A stretch of DNA of 15,590 nucleotides from contig CAJUFW010000015.1 in the NCBI GenBank assembly GCA_910585655.1, forward strand, positions 17,019 to 32,608. The letters are read 5' to 3'. The stretch comes from an uncultured Lachnospiraceae bacterium. Its GTDB lineage: Bacteria; Bacillota_A; Clostridia; Lachnospirales; Lachnospiraceae. Below the pieces are notes generated by a model. The model was given only the letters and a program-made list of their open reading frames with translations. It searched no databases and had not been told where the DNA came from. Within the stretch, counting starts at the first letter, position 1. The number at the start of each line of letters is the position of its first letter. The position numbers and the translations under genes are program-made. Shown in pieces: positions 1 through 8,147 of this stretch.

Positions 1-1
1 A

Positions 2-1060
2 CCTGTTTTAACATATGTCGGAGAAATTATTCAGTATTATTATCTGGAAGAGGTAAATATAAATGCTCTGGTTCAGAAAACTCTTTTGGGAGTAACGTTG
101 TCTACGACAGCAGAGGATGCAATAAAGCGTCTGGTAGCAGGGTTAGGAGATCCATATTCGGCTTACTTTACGGCTGCGGAATTCCAGAATGTCATGGACA
201 GCAGCAAAGGGAACTACTACGGCATTGGCGCAAGCATCCAGAAGGAAGAAACTACCGGGGGGATTCAGATTGTAGAACCGTTTTCCGGTGGACCTGCGCA
301 AAAGGCGGGTCTAAAGGCGGGCGATATTATTCTGACAGTCGATGGGTTAGATGTTACAAAGATGGATTTGGATCAGGCAATCAGCTATGTAAAGGGCGAA
401 CAGGGGACTCCGGTCGTCTTAGAATATCTGCGGAACGGAAGCAGAAATAAAGTTACGGTATACCGGGATCTGGTAAAAACAGAGACAGTTTCTTACCAGA
501 TGAAGGAGAACCGGATTGGTTATATTCAGATTTCCCAGTTTGAAGAAGTGACAGTGGAGCAGTTCAACGAGGCGGTAGCCGAGTTAGAGCGCCAACATAT
601 GAAGGGGCTGATCATCGATCTGCGGGATAATCCAGGCGGGCTTTTGACGTCGGTATCAGAGATCTTGGATCGTATTTTGCCGGAAGGAAAACTGATTACC
701 TATACCGAGGATAAATACGGCAACCGGGAAAATCTTTATACCACCAAGGAAAGTGAGCTAAACCTTCCAATGGTAGTATTGGTAAACGGCAACAGTGCGA
801 GTGCGTCCGAATTGTTTACCGGGGCGATGAAAGACTATGGAATGGCAAAAATTGTCGGAGAAAACACGTTTGGGAAAGGAATCGTACAAGGCTTTTTGCA
901 GTTTACAGACGGAAGCTCTCTAAAGCTAACGATGTCCAAATACTATACGCCAAACGGTATCTGTATTCACAAGACGGGAATCCGCCCGGATTATGTGATA
1001 GAAAAAGGAAAGGACGGAGAGGATAAACAGCTAGAGCAGGCGTTAAAGCTTTTGAAATGA
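2..1060 (+). CDS. S41 family C-terminal processing protease (CtpA/CtpB-like), 5'-truncated
   Basis: Serine protease of the C-terminal processing (tail-specific) family, acting on exported or membrane-associated proteins outside the membrane. The frame is open to the left edge, so the N-terminus (signal or anchor segment) is missing; 352 residues are visible. The TTG at 86 is internal, because family-like sequence (QYYYLEEVN...) lies upstream of it and leads into the typical LGDPYSAYF motif. A PDZ domain follows (GIGASI, GGPAQKAGLKAGDII, about 215-370). The protease core has SASASE with its middle Ser at 800-802, a Lys 25 residues later in TFGKGIVQ (875-877) and a Gln 4 after that. This is the Ser/Lys/Gln spacing of Bacillus CtpB, so it looks catalytically intact. 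Its C-terminus is ordinary. The substrate cannot be told from the sequence. It ends 194 bp before pnp, which has its own promoter. Confidence 0.93.
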   Translation, partial: PVLTYVGEIIQYYYLEEVNINALVQKTLLGVTLSTTAEDAIKRLVAGLGDPYSAYFTAAEFQNVMDSSKGNYYGIGASIQKEETTGGIQIVEPFSGGPAQKAGLKAGDIILTVDGLDVTKMDLDQAISYVKGEQGTPVVLEYLRNGSRNKVTVYRDLVKTETVSYQMKENRIGYIQISQFEEVTVEQFNEAVAELERQHMKGLIIDLRDNPGGLLTSVSEILDRILPEGKLITYTEDKYGNRENLYTTKESELNLPMVVLVNGNSASASELFTGAMKDYGMAKIVGENTFGKGIVQGFLQFTDGSSLKLTMSKYYTPNGICIHKTGIRPDYVIEKGKDGEDKQLEQALKLLK

Positions 1061-1077
1061 AAAGCGTGTCTTTGTCC

Positions 1078-1107
1078 TTTACAAATGGCAGTCGGCTATG
1101 ATATACT
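1078..1107 (+). promoter_or_regulatory. Sigma-A promoter for pnp
   Basis: TTTACA (1078-1083), an 18-bp spacer and TATACT (1102-1107), with a TG one base upstream of the -10 (extended -10). Transcription would begin near 1114, giving a leader of about 140 nt before pnp. The promoter starts 17 bp after the protease stop codon, so pnp need not depend on upstream transcription. Confidence 0.72.
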
Positions 1108-1138
1108 GTAAACGGTGTGCGGATTTGTTCCGAGACTT

Positions 1139-1178
1139 CTGAAAAGGACAGTATACAGGCTGATAGTGTGCTTTTCAG
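1139..1178 (+). promoter_or_regulatory. Hairpin in the pnp leader
   Basis: CTGAAAAG (1139-1146) pairs perfectly with CTTTTCAG (1171-1178). After a G/G mismatch the stem continues ACA/TGT, then another G/G mismatch and TAT/ATA, closing on an 8-nt loop. It starts about 25 nt after the predicted transcript start and is not followed by a T run, so it does not look like a terminator. In E. coli a leader stem cleaved by RNase III lets PNPase repress its own mRNA; a similar role here is inference only. Confidence 0.5.
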
Positions 1179-1254
1179 TTGTTTCGGCATTTCTGCGGAC
1201 AGCAGGCGGGAGCGGGAATCAGACAGGCTTCCGACAGAAAGGAAGATAAAAAAT

Positions 1255-3351
1255 ATGTATAAAAGTTTTTCGATGGAGCTGGCAGGACGTGTCCTGACAG
1301 TGGATGTAGGACGGGTAGCCGCCCAGGCAAACGGCGCAGCTTTGATGCACTATGGGGATACCACGGTGCTGTCTACGGCTACTGCCTCGGAAAAGCCGCG
1401 GGAGGGGATTGATTTCTTCCCGTTAAGCGTAGAATATGAGGAGAAAATGTATGCAGTGGGGAAAATCCCTGGCGGTTTTAATAAGAGAGAGGGAAAGGCT
1501 TCAGAAAATGCGGTGTTGACAGCTCGTGTAATCGATCGTCCGATGCGTCCGCTCTTTCCGAAGGATTACCGGAATGACGTTACCTTAAACAACCTGGTGC
1601 TTTCCGTCGATCCGGAGTGCAGCCCGGAACTGACCGCGATGTTAGGTTCGGCGATTTCTGCAGCGATATCCGATATCCCGTTTGACGGTCCATGTGCAAC
1701 CACACAGGTAGGCTTGATAGACGGTGAGTTTATCATCAATCCGAATGCGGCGCAGAGCCAGGGTTCTGATTTGAAGCTGACCGTTGCTTCTACGAGGGAA
1801 AAGGTGATCATGATCGAAGCCGGAGCCAACGAGGTGCCGGAGGAGAAGATGATCGAGGCGATCTATACGGCGCATGAGGTCAACCAAAAAGTAATTGCGT
1901 TTATAGATGAAATCGTGGCAGAATGCGGTAAGCCAAAGCATGAATATGTAAGCTGTGCCGTACCGGAGGAGCTGTTCGCTGCTATTCGCGAGCTGGTGAC
2001 GCCGGAGCAGATGGAAGAAGCAGTATTTACGGATGTAAAGCAGGTCAGAGAGGAAAATATCCGTCAGATTAAGGACAAGCTCGCAGAGGCTTTTGCCGAG
2101 CAGGAAGAGTGGCTGGCGTTGATAGACGAGGCTGTTTACCAGTATCAGAAAAAGACTGTACGGAAGATGATTTTACAGGATCAGAAACGTCCGGACGGTC
2201 GGGAAATCACACAGATCCGTCCGCTCGCTGCAGAGGTAGATTTGATTCCGCGCGTGCATGGTTCCGCCATGTTTACCCGTGGGCAGACGCAAATTTGTAC
2301 GATTACCACGCTGGCGCCGCTTTCCGACGCCCAGCGTTTGGACGGCCTAGATGAAACGGAAACATCAAAGCGTTATATGCACCATTACAATTTCCCGTCC
2401 TATTCCGTAGGAGAGACAAGACCATCCAGAGGACCGGGGCGTCGGGAAATCGGTCATGGCGCGCTGGCAGAGCGGGCGCTTGTTCCGGTACTGCCGAGTG
2501 AAGAGGAATTCCCATATGCGATTCGTACGGTATCGGAGACCTTTGAATCCAACGGATCTACCTCACAGGCTTCTATCTGCGCTTCTACGTTGTCTCTGAT
2601 GGCAGCAGGCGTACCGATTAAAAAGCCGGTAGCCGGAATTTCCTGCGGTCTGGTGACAGGGGAGAGCGACGACGATTATATCGTGCTGACGGATATTCAG
2701 GGCTTAGAGGATTTCTTTGGAGATATGGACTTTAAGGTGGCGGGAACGCACGATGGTATTACTGCCATCCAGATGGACATTAAAATCCATGGTCTGACCC
2801 GTCCGATTGTCGAGGAAGCCATTCGTCGGACGAAGGAAGCAAGGGAATATATTTTAAATGAGATTATGACTCCATGTATCGCAGAGCCAAGGCAAGAAGT
2901 CGGTCCATATGCGCCGAAGATCATCCAGATCCAGATCGATCCGACCAAGATCGGCGATGTAGTAGGCCAGAGAGGAAAGACAATCAACGCCATCATTGAG
3001 CAGACAGGCGTAAAGATTGATATTACCGACGATGGAGCTGTTTCTATCTGTGGGACAGACGCGGTTATGATGGATCGCGCTTCCTACTTGATCCGTACGA
3101 TTGTAACTGATTTCGAGGAAGGTCAGGTATTAGAAGGAAAGGTGGTTTCGATCAAGGAATTCGGCGCTTTCTTAGAGTTTGCGCCGGGCAAAGAGGCGAT
3201 GGTTCACATTTCCAAGATTGCCAAGGAACGAATCAACCGGGTAGAAGACGTCCTGACGTTAGGCGATGTCGTCAAGGCAGTTTGTCTAGGGAAGGATAAG
3301 ATGGGACGTGTTTCATTCAGTATCAAAGACGTTCCGGCAGGAAAAAGATAA
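1255..3351 (+). CDS. pnp: Polyribonucleotide nucleotidyltransferase (PNPase)
   Basis: Phosphorolytic 3'-5' exoribonuclease of the cytoplasmic RNA decay machinery; works as a trimer. 698 residues, normal family length. Order: first RNase PH fold (about 1-145), helical linker, second catalytic RNase PH fold (about 325-540, with FTRGQTQ and the acidic LTDIQGLEDFFGDMDFK segment), KH domain with GQRG at 571-574, and S1 domain (about 622-693, VLEGKVVSIKEFGAFLEF). The start chosen is the ATG at 1255, preceded by AGGAAG 9 nt upstream and giving the family N-terminus MYKSFSMELAGR. The frame is open further upstream to a GTG at 1117, but that would add 46 unrelated residues lying in the leader. In many Firmicutes rpsO sits just upstream of pnp; here the upstream gene is a protease. 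Possible self-regulation through the leader hairpin at 1139-1178 is unproven. Confidence 0.98.
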   Translation: MYKSFSMELAGRVLTVDVGRVAAQANGAALMHYGDTTVLSTATASEKPREGIDFFPLSVEYEEKMYAVGKIPGGFNKREGKASENAVLTARVIDRPMRPLFPKDYRNDVTLNNLVLSVDPECSPELTAMLGSAISAAISDIPFDGPCATTQVGLIDGEFIINPNAAQSQGSDLKLTVASTREKVIMIEAGANEVPEEKMIEAIYTAHEVNQKVIAFIDEIVAECGKPKHEYVSCAVPEELFAAIRELVTPEQMEEAVFTDVKQVREENIRQIKDKLAEAFAEQEEWLALIDEAVYQYQKKTVRKMILQDQKRPDGREITQIRPLAAEVDLIPRVHGSAMFTRGQTQICTITTLAPLSDAQRLDGLDETETSKRYMHHYNFPSYSVGETRPSRGPGRREIGHGALAERALVPVLPSEEEFPYAIRTVSETFESNGSTSQASICASTLSLMAAGVPIKKPVAGISCGLVTGESDDDYIVLTDIQGLEDFFGDMDFKVAGTHDGITAIQMDIKIHGLTRPIVEEAIRRTKEAREYILNEIMTPCIAEPRQEVGPYAPKIIQIQIDPTKIGDVVGQRGKTINAIIEQTGVKIDITDDGAVSICGTDAVMMDRASYLIRTIVTDFEEGQVLEGKVVSIKEFGAFLEFAPGKEAMVHISKIAKERINRVEDVLTLGDVVKAVCLGKDKMGRVSFSIKDVPAGKR

Positions 3352-3365
3352 AACAGGACGGATAC

Positions 3366-3404
3366 GAAGGGCGGAAGGAGCAGAGGTTGTTTCTCCCGTC
3401 CTTC
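3366..3404 (+). terminator. Hairpin after pnp, weak terminator candidate
   Basis: GAAGGGCGG (3366-3374) pairs with CCGTCCTTC (3396-3404) through 9 pairs, one of them G-U, around a 21-nt loop. It lies 15 bp after the pnp stop. The following bases (TTTCATAAAATAAAA) give only a short U run, so termination may be partial, or the hairpin may mainly protect the pnp 3' end. Confidence 0.45.
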
Positions 3405-3415
3405 TTTCATAAAAT
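3387..3415 (+). promoter_or_regulatory. Candidate sigma-A promoter for glnN
   Basis: TTGTTT (3387-3392), exactly 17 bp, then TAAAAT (3410-3415). It overlaps the 3' arm of the hairpin after pnp. The match is good at the -10 and fair at the -35. Transcription would start near 3422, leaving a leader of about 60 nt that contains CCAAG-TAG-CTTGG (3442-3454). Confidence 0.45.
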
Positions 3416-3480
3416 AAAAAGAAAAGCGTAGAAGATTAAGTCCAAGTAGCTTGGGTTCTTGAAAACAGGAGGAATAGGGT

Positions 3481-5598
3481 ATGGCAGAGGAACAGTTTGT
3501 GTTATCGGAGATGTTTGCAAAGGACGTATTTAACGATGCGGCTATGCTAGAGCATCTGCCGAGCAAAACTTATAAAGCATTGAAGAAAACGATTGAAAAG
3601 GGAGAGGATCTGGACTCGGAGGTAGCGAGCATCGTAGCACACGCCATGAAGGAGTGGGCGATCGGACGGGGAGCGACGCATTATACTCACTGGTTCCAGC
3701 CAATGACCGGGATTACCGCGGAAAAGCACGATTCCTTTATCAATCCGACAAACGACAGTAAAGTGATTATGTCTTTTTCAGGCAAGGAGTTAGTGAAGGG
3801 AGAGCCGGATGCTTCCTCGTTTCCTTCCGGTGGTTTGCGGGCGACGTTTGAGGCAAGGGGCTATACGACCTGGGATTGCACTTCGCCTGCCTTTTTAAAG
3901 GAAGATGCCGGAGGCGTAACGCTTTGTATTCCGACAGCTTTTTGTTCTTATACCGGAGAGGCACTTGATAAAAAAACGCCCCTGCTGCGGTCGATGGAGG
4001 CGGTGAGCAGACAGGCTGTTCGGATTATGAAGCTGTTTGGGCATGAGGATGTGACAATGGTAAATTGTTCCGTCGGAGCAGAACAGGAGTATTTTTTAGT
4101 CGATCGGGAAAAATATCTGTTACGGGATGATTTAAAATTTACAGGTCGTACCTTATTCGGCGCGATGCCGCCAAAGGGACAGGAATTAGAGGATCATTAT
4201 TTTGGCACGATCAAAGAACGAATCGCTGCTTTTATGAAGGAATTAAACGAGGAATGTTGGAAGCTGGGGATTTTATCAAAAACGCAGCATAACGAAGCGG
4301 CTCCGGCGCAGCATGAGATGGCGCCGATTTATTCGACAGCAAATATTGCGACCGATCATAACCAGTTGATTATGGAGCTGATGAAAAAAGTGGCAAAACG
4401 TCACGGGCTGGAGTGTCTGCTGCATGAAAAGCCGTTCAATGGGGTAAACGGTTCCGGAAAACACAATAACTGGTCGTTGGTGACGGATACCGGGAAAAAT
4501 TTGCTGGAGCCTGGTAAAACACCGCATGAAAATATTCAGTTTTTGCTGGTGCTTTCTGCCATTATCCGGGCGGTAGATGAACATGCGGTATTGCTGCGCC
4601 TTTCGGCTTCTAATCCGGGCAATGACCATCGCTTAGGAGCGCATGAAGCACCTCCTTCTATTATTTCAATTTTCCTGGGAGAACAGCTAGAGGACGTGGT
4701 GGAGCAATTAGTAGAAAAGGGAGAGGCGAGCAGCAGCAAGCAGGGAGGAAAGCTTTCCATTGGTGTACATAGCCTGCCAAAGCTTTCTAAGGATGCAACC
4801 GATCGTAACCGTACCTCACCGTTTGCCTTTACCGGAAATAAATTTGAATTTCGTATGGTGGCATCTTCTCTTTCGGTAGCCGGAGCCAATACCGTGCTGA
4901 ATACCATCGTGGCAGACGTTTTTGAACAGATGGCGGACGAATTAGAACAGGCAGAGGATTTTAATCTGGCAGTTCATGATATGATTAAAAAGACTCTAAG
5001 CGAGCATCAACGGATTATTTTCAACGGCAACGGCTATGCAGAGGAATGGGTAGAGGAGGCAGAGCGCAGAGGACTGCCGAATAAGAGAACCATGGTAGAC
5101 GCCATTCCTTCTCTGCTTGATCCAAAGACGATAGAGATGTTTAAGAGACAGCGGGTATTTTCCAAAGCCGAGTTGGAATCTCGTGCGGAAATCCACTATG
5201 AAGCATATTCCAAAGCAGTCAATATCGAAGCAAAGACAATGGAAGAAATGGTTTCCAGACAATACATTCCAGCCGTGATTCACTATACGACAGAGCTGGC
5301 AACTTCGCTTAATGCCGTTCGCCAGGCGTGGGCTCAGGCAGATGTCAGCGTACAGACAGAGCTGTTAGAGCAGGTATCTGCTTTATTGGCGGAGACAAAG
5401 CAGGCTTTGACAGATTTACAGCAGGCAGAGAGGGAAGCCAACGCCAAGCCGGAGGGAGCCGAAATGGCAATCGCCTTTAAAGAATCCGTGATTCCGGCAA
5501 TGGCTGCGCTGCGCGCTCCGATTGACAAGCTAGAAACCCTGGTAGACAAAAGGCTGTGGCCGGTGCCGACTTATGGGGATTTATTATTTGAAGTATAA
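3481..5598 (+). CDS. glnN: Type III glutamine synthetase (GSIII)
   Basis: Makes glutamine from glutamate, ammonia and ATP; the main ammonium-assimilating enzyme in many anaerobic gut bacteria. 705 residues, the size of GSIII (about 700) rather than GSI (about 450), and normally a dodecamer. Visible GSIII signatures: THYTHWFQPMTG (66-77), FPSGGLRATFEARGYTTWD (114-132), the metal-site AEQEYFLVD (Glu 201 and 203), NGVNGSGKHNNWS (about 320-332) and the C-terminal LWPVPTYGDLLFEV. The start ATG has AGGAGG 8 nt upstream and gives a typical N-terminus. It is preceded by a candidate promoter and a small hairpin, and followed after only 12 bp by pyk, suggesting co-transcription. I see no GlnR-type operator; how nitrogen status acts on it is not visible. 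Confidence 0.97.
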   Translation: MAEEQFVLSEMFAKDVFNDAAMLEHLPSKTYKALKKTIEKGEDLDSEVASIVAHAMKEWAIGRGATHYTHWFQPMTGITAEKHDSFINPTNDSKVIMSFSGKELVKGEPDASSFPSGGLRATFEARGYTTWDCTSPAFLKEDAGGVTLCIPTAFCSYTGEALDKKTPLLRSMEAVSRQAVRIMKLFGHEDVTMVNCSVGAEQEYFLVDREKYLLRDDLKFTGRTLFGAMPPKGQELEDHYFGTIKERIAAFMKELNEECWKLGILSKTQHNEAAPAQHEMAPIYSTANIATDHNQLIMELMKKVAKRHGLECLLHEKPFNGVNGSGKHNNWSLVTDTGKNLLEPGKTPHENIQFLLVLSAIIRAVDEHAVLLRLSASNPGNDHRLGAHEAPPSIISIFLGEQLEDVVEQLVEKGEASSSKQGGKLSIGVHSLPKLSKDATDRNRTSPFAFTGNKFEFRMVASSLSVAGANTVLNTIVADVFEQMADELEQAEDFNLAVHDMIKKTLSEHQRIIFNGNGYAEEWVEEAERRGLPNKRTMVDAIPSLLDPKTIEMFKRQRVFSKAELESRAEIHYEAYSKAVNIEAKTMEEMVSRQYIPAVIHYTTELATSLNAVRQAWAQADVSVQTELLEQVSALLAETKQALTDLQQAEREANAKPEGAEMAIAFKESVIPAMAALRAPIDKLETLVDKRLWPVPTYGDLLFEV

Positions 5599-5610
5599 TA
5601 GGAGAGTTGT

Positions 5611-7026
5611 ATGAGAAAGACAAAAATTGTATGTACTTTGGGACCGGCTACCGACAAGGAAGGTATCTTGCAGCAGTTAGTAGAACATGGAATGGATGTG
5701 GCACGCTTTAATTTTTCTCATTCGACCCATGAGGATCACAAGCGGCGCTTAGAACAGCTAAAGGCTATCCGCCAGGCGTGTGGGCGGCATGTAGCAGCGC
5801 TTTTGGATACGAAGGGACCAGAGGTACGTTTGGGACAGTTTCGAGAAGGAAAGGTAAGTCTGGAAAAGGGGCAATATTTTACCTTAACGACACAGGAACG
5901 GAAGGGAGATGCCGACGGCGTTTCCATTACTTATGAAGGGCTTCCTGGAGATGTGAAAGTCGGTACGACAATTTTAGTGGATGACGGCTTAATCGAGATG
6001 GAAGTGGTTGAGAAAAACCGTACGGATATCCGCTGTCTGGTCAAAAACGGGGGTGTTGTTTCCGATAACAAGGGAGTCAATGTGCCGGATGTCGAGCTTT
6101 CCATTCCGTTTATCAGCAAAAAGGATCGTTCGGATATTTTATTTGGGGTACGGGAAGGGTTTGATTTTATTGCCGCCTCCTTTACCAGAACGGCAAGGGA
6201 TATCAAAGAGGTCAGGCAACTGCTGCAGGAAGCAGGAGACCCTTCGGTTCATATCATTGCCAAGATTGAAAATATGCAGGGAGTCGAGCATATTGATGAG
6301 ATTTTAGAGGTAGCAGACGGGATTATGGTAGCCCGTGGCGACTTAGGGGTTGAGGTGCCGTTTGAGGAGGTGCCGATTATCCAAAAGCAGTTGATCCGGA
6401 AATGCTACAACCGTGGCAAGGTCGTGATTACGGCAACGCAGATGCTTGATTCGATGATGAAAAATCCCCGTCCGACCAGAGCAGAAGCTACGGATGTTGC
6501 CAATGCGATTTATGACGGGACGAGCGCGATTATGCTCTCCGGAGAAACCGCGGCAGGGCAGTATCCGGTAGAGGCGTTACAGACCATGGTCAACATTGCC
6601 AAGCGTACGGAGCAGGATATCAATTATTTAGAACGTTTCCGGAAGATGCAGACCGACCGGGACAGTGGAATTACCGAGGCGATTTCTCATGCGACTTGTA
6701 TGACGGCGCACGATTTGAACGCTGCGGCAATCGTCACTGTAACCAAATCAGGGCGTACGGCGAAGATGATTTCCAAATACCGTCCAGCTTGTCCGATTAT
6801 CGGGGGCTCTGAGTTAGAGAGTGTCTGTCGAAAGCTCAATCTTTCCTGGGGCGTTTATCCGGTTTTATTAGAGGAAAAACAAGATGCCTTTGAATTGTTT
6901 GAGCATGCGATTAAGAGCGCCGAGGAATTAGGCTTGCTGGAAAAGGGAGATATTGCCGTTCTGACGGCAGGGGTGCCGTTGGGGACGAGCGGAACTACCA
7001 ATATGCTAAAGGTAGAGATTGTGTAA
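5611..7026 (+). CDS. pyk: Pyruvate kinase
   Basis: Last step of glycolysis: phosphoenolpyruvate plus ADP to pyruvate plus ATP, in the cytoplasm. 471 residues, the short form without the extra C-terminal PEP-utilising domain present in Bacillus Pyk (about 585 residues). N-terminal KTKIVCTLGPAT, LLDTKGPEVRLG (about 65-76), the pyruvate kinase signature IIAKIENMQGVEHIDEI with its catalytic Lys at 218 and metal-binding Glu at 220, MVARGDLGVEVP (239-250, metal-binding Asp 244) and ITATQMLDSM are all present, as is the C-terminal regulatory fold. AGGAG lies 6 nt before the ATG. It starts 12 bp after glnN and ends 49 bp before a LacI-type regulator, so these three genes look like one transcript linking nitrogen assimilation with lower glycolysis. 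Confidence 0.98.
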   Translation: MRKTKIVCTLGPATDKEGILQQLVEHGMDVARFNFSHSTHEDHKRRLEQLKAIRQACGRHVAALLDTKGPEVRLGQFREGKVSLEKGQYFTLTTQERKGDADGVSITYEGLPGDVKVGTTILVDDGLIEMEVVEKNRTDIRCLVKNGGVVSDNKGVNVPDVELSIPFISKKDRSDILFGVREGFDFIAASFTRTARDIKEVRQLLQEAGDPSVHIIAKIENMQGVEHIDEILEVADGIMVARGDLGVEVPFEEVPIIQKQLIRKCYNRGKVVITATQMLDSMMKNPRPTRAEATDVANAIYDGTSAIMLSGETAAGQYPVEALQTMVNIAKRTEQDINYLERFRKMQTDRDSGITEAISHATCMTAHDLNAAAIVTVTKSGRTAKMISKYRPACPIIGGSELESVCRKLNLSWGVYPVLLEEKQDAFELFEHAIKSAEELGLLEKGDIAVLTAGVPLGTSGTTNMLKVEIV

Positions 7027-7075
7027 ATCAGATGGGGAATGAAACCCATAGAAACAGGATCGGATAGGTGATAGG

Positions 7076-8062
7076 ATGGTGACGATTAAGGACGTAGCAA
7101 AGGAATCCGGTGTGGCGATTTCCACCGTATCCAATGTGTTAAATAATGTAGACGTCGTCAGCGATGAGACCAAAAAGAAAGTGCTGGATGCCGTCAAACG
7201 TCTGAATTATATTCCAAATATAAACGCAAGACTGTTAAAGTCCAATCAAAAGAATACCATTGGTCTGTTTGTACAGGATCTTCAAGGCAGTTTTTATAAT
7301 TTGCTGATACAGGAAACCTACCGGGAGTGTAAGCGCCATGGTTATCTGTTAAACATTTATGTCTGTGACGCGGCGGACAACAGGGAGGCTTTTAGCATCG
7401 TTTCTTCTTCCGGTGTGGCAGCCGCCATCCTTATTAACATTTTGTACGATCAGCAGTATGTCGATCGATTGCTGGAGAGGAATATGCCGCTGGTGTTTTT
7501 GGATCGGGATGTGGCAGGCATCAATGTCTCAAGCAGACTGATTGCCAACTATGAAGGCGCGGCAGAGGGCGTGGAATATCTGATACAGCGAGGGAACCGG
7601 AAAATCGGCTACATACATGGAACCGATAATTTCGACAATGCCCAACGCTATCAGGCTTATCTGGATGTGATGAAAAAACGCCGTCTAAAGCCGTACAAAG
7701 CATTTATCGTTCGGGGCGAGTTTGAACAGGAGCGTGCCTATGAGGAGATAAGGCGCCTTCTCTCCAAACGAACCAGACTGCCGGATGCGATTTTTTGCGC
7801 CAACGATTCGATGGGGTTTGGCTGTATCCGGGCTTTGCGGGAAAACGGAATCCATGTCCCAAAGGATATCAGTATTTTAGGCTTTGACGATATTGAAATG
7901 TCCGAATATTATATTCCGCCGCTTACAACCGTTCATAGTCCAATCAAAGAGCTGGGAGCCGAGAGCGCAAGAGAGGCGATTCGACTGGCAAAAGGCGAGC
8001 GTCTGGAAGGAAATCGGATGCTGCTGCCGACAAGGCTCATAGAGCGGGAGTCGGTACAGTGA
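7076..8062 (+). CDS. LacI-family transcriptional regulator
   Basis: DNA-binding regulator, normally a dimer or tetramer that responds to a sugar or sugar phosphate. 328 residues, normal for the family. Residues 3-22 form the LacI helix-turn-helix (TIKDVAKESGVAISTVSNVL), followed by the hinge region to about residue 60 (YIPNINARLLKSNQKNTIGL). The rest is the periplasmic-binding-protein-like ligand domain, with FLDRDVAG, RKIGYIHG, FCANDSMGFGCIRAL and the conserved ISILGFDDIEMSEY. AGGTG sits 5 nt before the ATG. It lies 49 bp after pyk with no clear terminator between. It is not an obvious CcpA: the CcpA-typical N-terminal and hinge sequence (STVSRVVNG, ARGLA) is absent. Ligand and targets are unknown; the adjacent FMN-binding gene or its own operon are possible targets. 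Confidence 0.93.
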   Translation: MVTIKDVAKESGVAISTVSNVLNNVDVVSDETKKKVLDAVKRLNYIPNINARLLKSNQKNTIGLFVQDLQGSFYNLLIQETYRECKRHGYLLNIYVCDAADNREAFSIVSSSGVAAAILINILYDQQYVDRLLERNMPLVFLDRDVAGINVSSRLIANYEGAAEGVEYLIQRGNRKIGYIHGTDNFDNAQRYQAYLDVMKKRRLKPYKAFIVRGEFEQERAYEEIRRLLSKRTRLPDAIFCANDSMGFGCIRALRENGIHVPKDISILGFDDIEMSEYYIPPLTTVHSPIKELGAESAREAIRLAKGERLEGNRMLLPTRLIERESVQ

Positions 8063-8069
8063 TTCTCTC

Positions 8070-8098
8070 TTTACAAAAGAGACAAAATCTGCTATGAT
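8070..8098 (+). promoter_or_regulatory. Sigma-A promoter for the FMN-binding gene, inside an inverted repeat
   Basis: TTTACA (8070-8075), 17 bp, TATGAT (8093-8098). The -35 lies in a perfect inverted repeat, TCTCTTT (8066-8072), ACA, AAAGAGA (8076-8082), which could be an operator or the end of the lacI transcript. The start site would be near 8105 with a leader of about 43 nt. Confidence 0.75.
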
Positions 8099-8147
8099 AG
8101 GCAGTAGGTATCGGTTAGAAACAATGAGATTAAAGGAGATTGGGAAC

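Noticed and set aside
1117..1254. N-terminal extension of PNPase from a GTG at 1117
   Set aside because: The added 46 residues lie in the leader and do not resemble PNPase; the ATG at 1255 has a ribosome binding site and gives the family N-terminus.
3421..3480. T-box or tRNA-like element before glnN
   Set aside because: Only a short hairpin is present; there is no T-box sequence, no specifier loop and no cloverleaf.
4276..4907. Overlapping antisense open frames inside glnN (117 and 123 codons), and similar ones in other genes
   Set aside because: They lie opposite clearly conserved coding sequence, lack ribosome binding sites and match no family; they are shadows of codon usage.
7076..8062. 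CcpA as the identity of the LacI-family regulator
   Set aside because: The N-terminal and hinge sequences differ from CcpA, and the ligand domain looks like a sugar-responsive local regulator.
8094..8147. Earlier ATG for the FMN-binding protein
   Set aside because: It falls inside the -10 box of the gene's own promoter and would put charged residues before the export signal.
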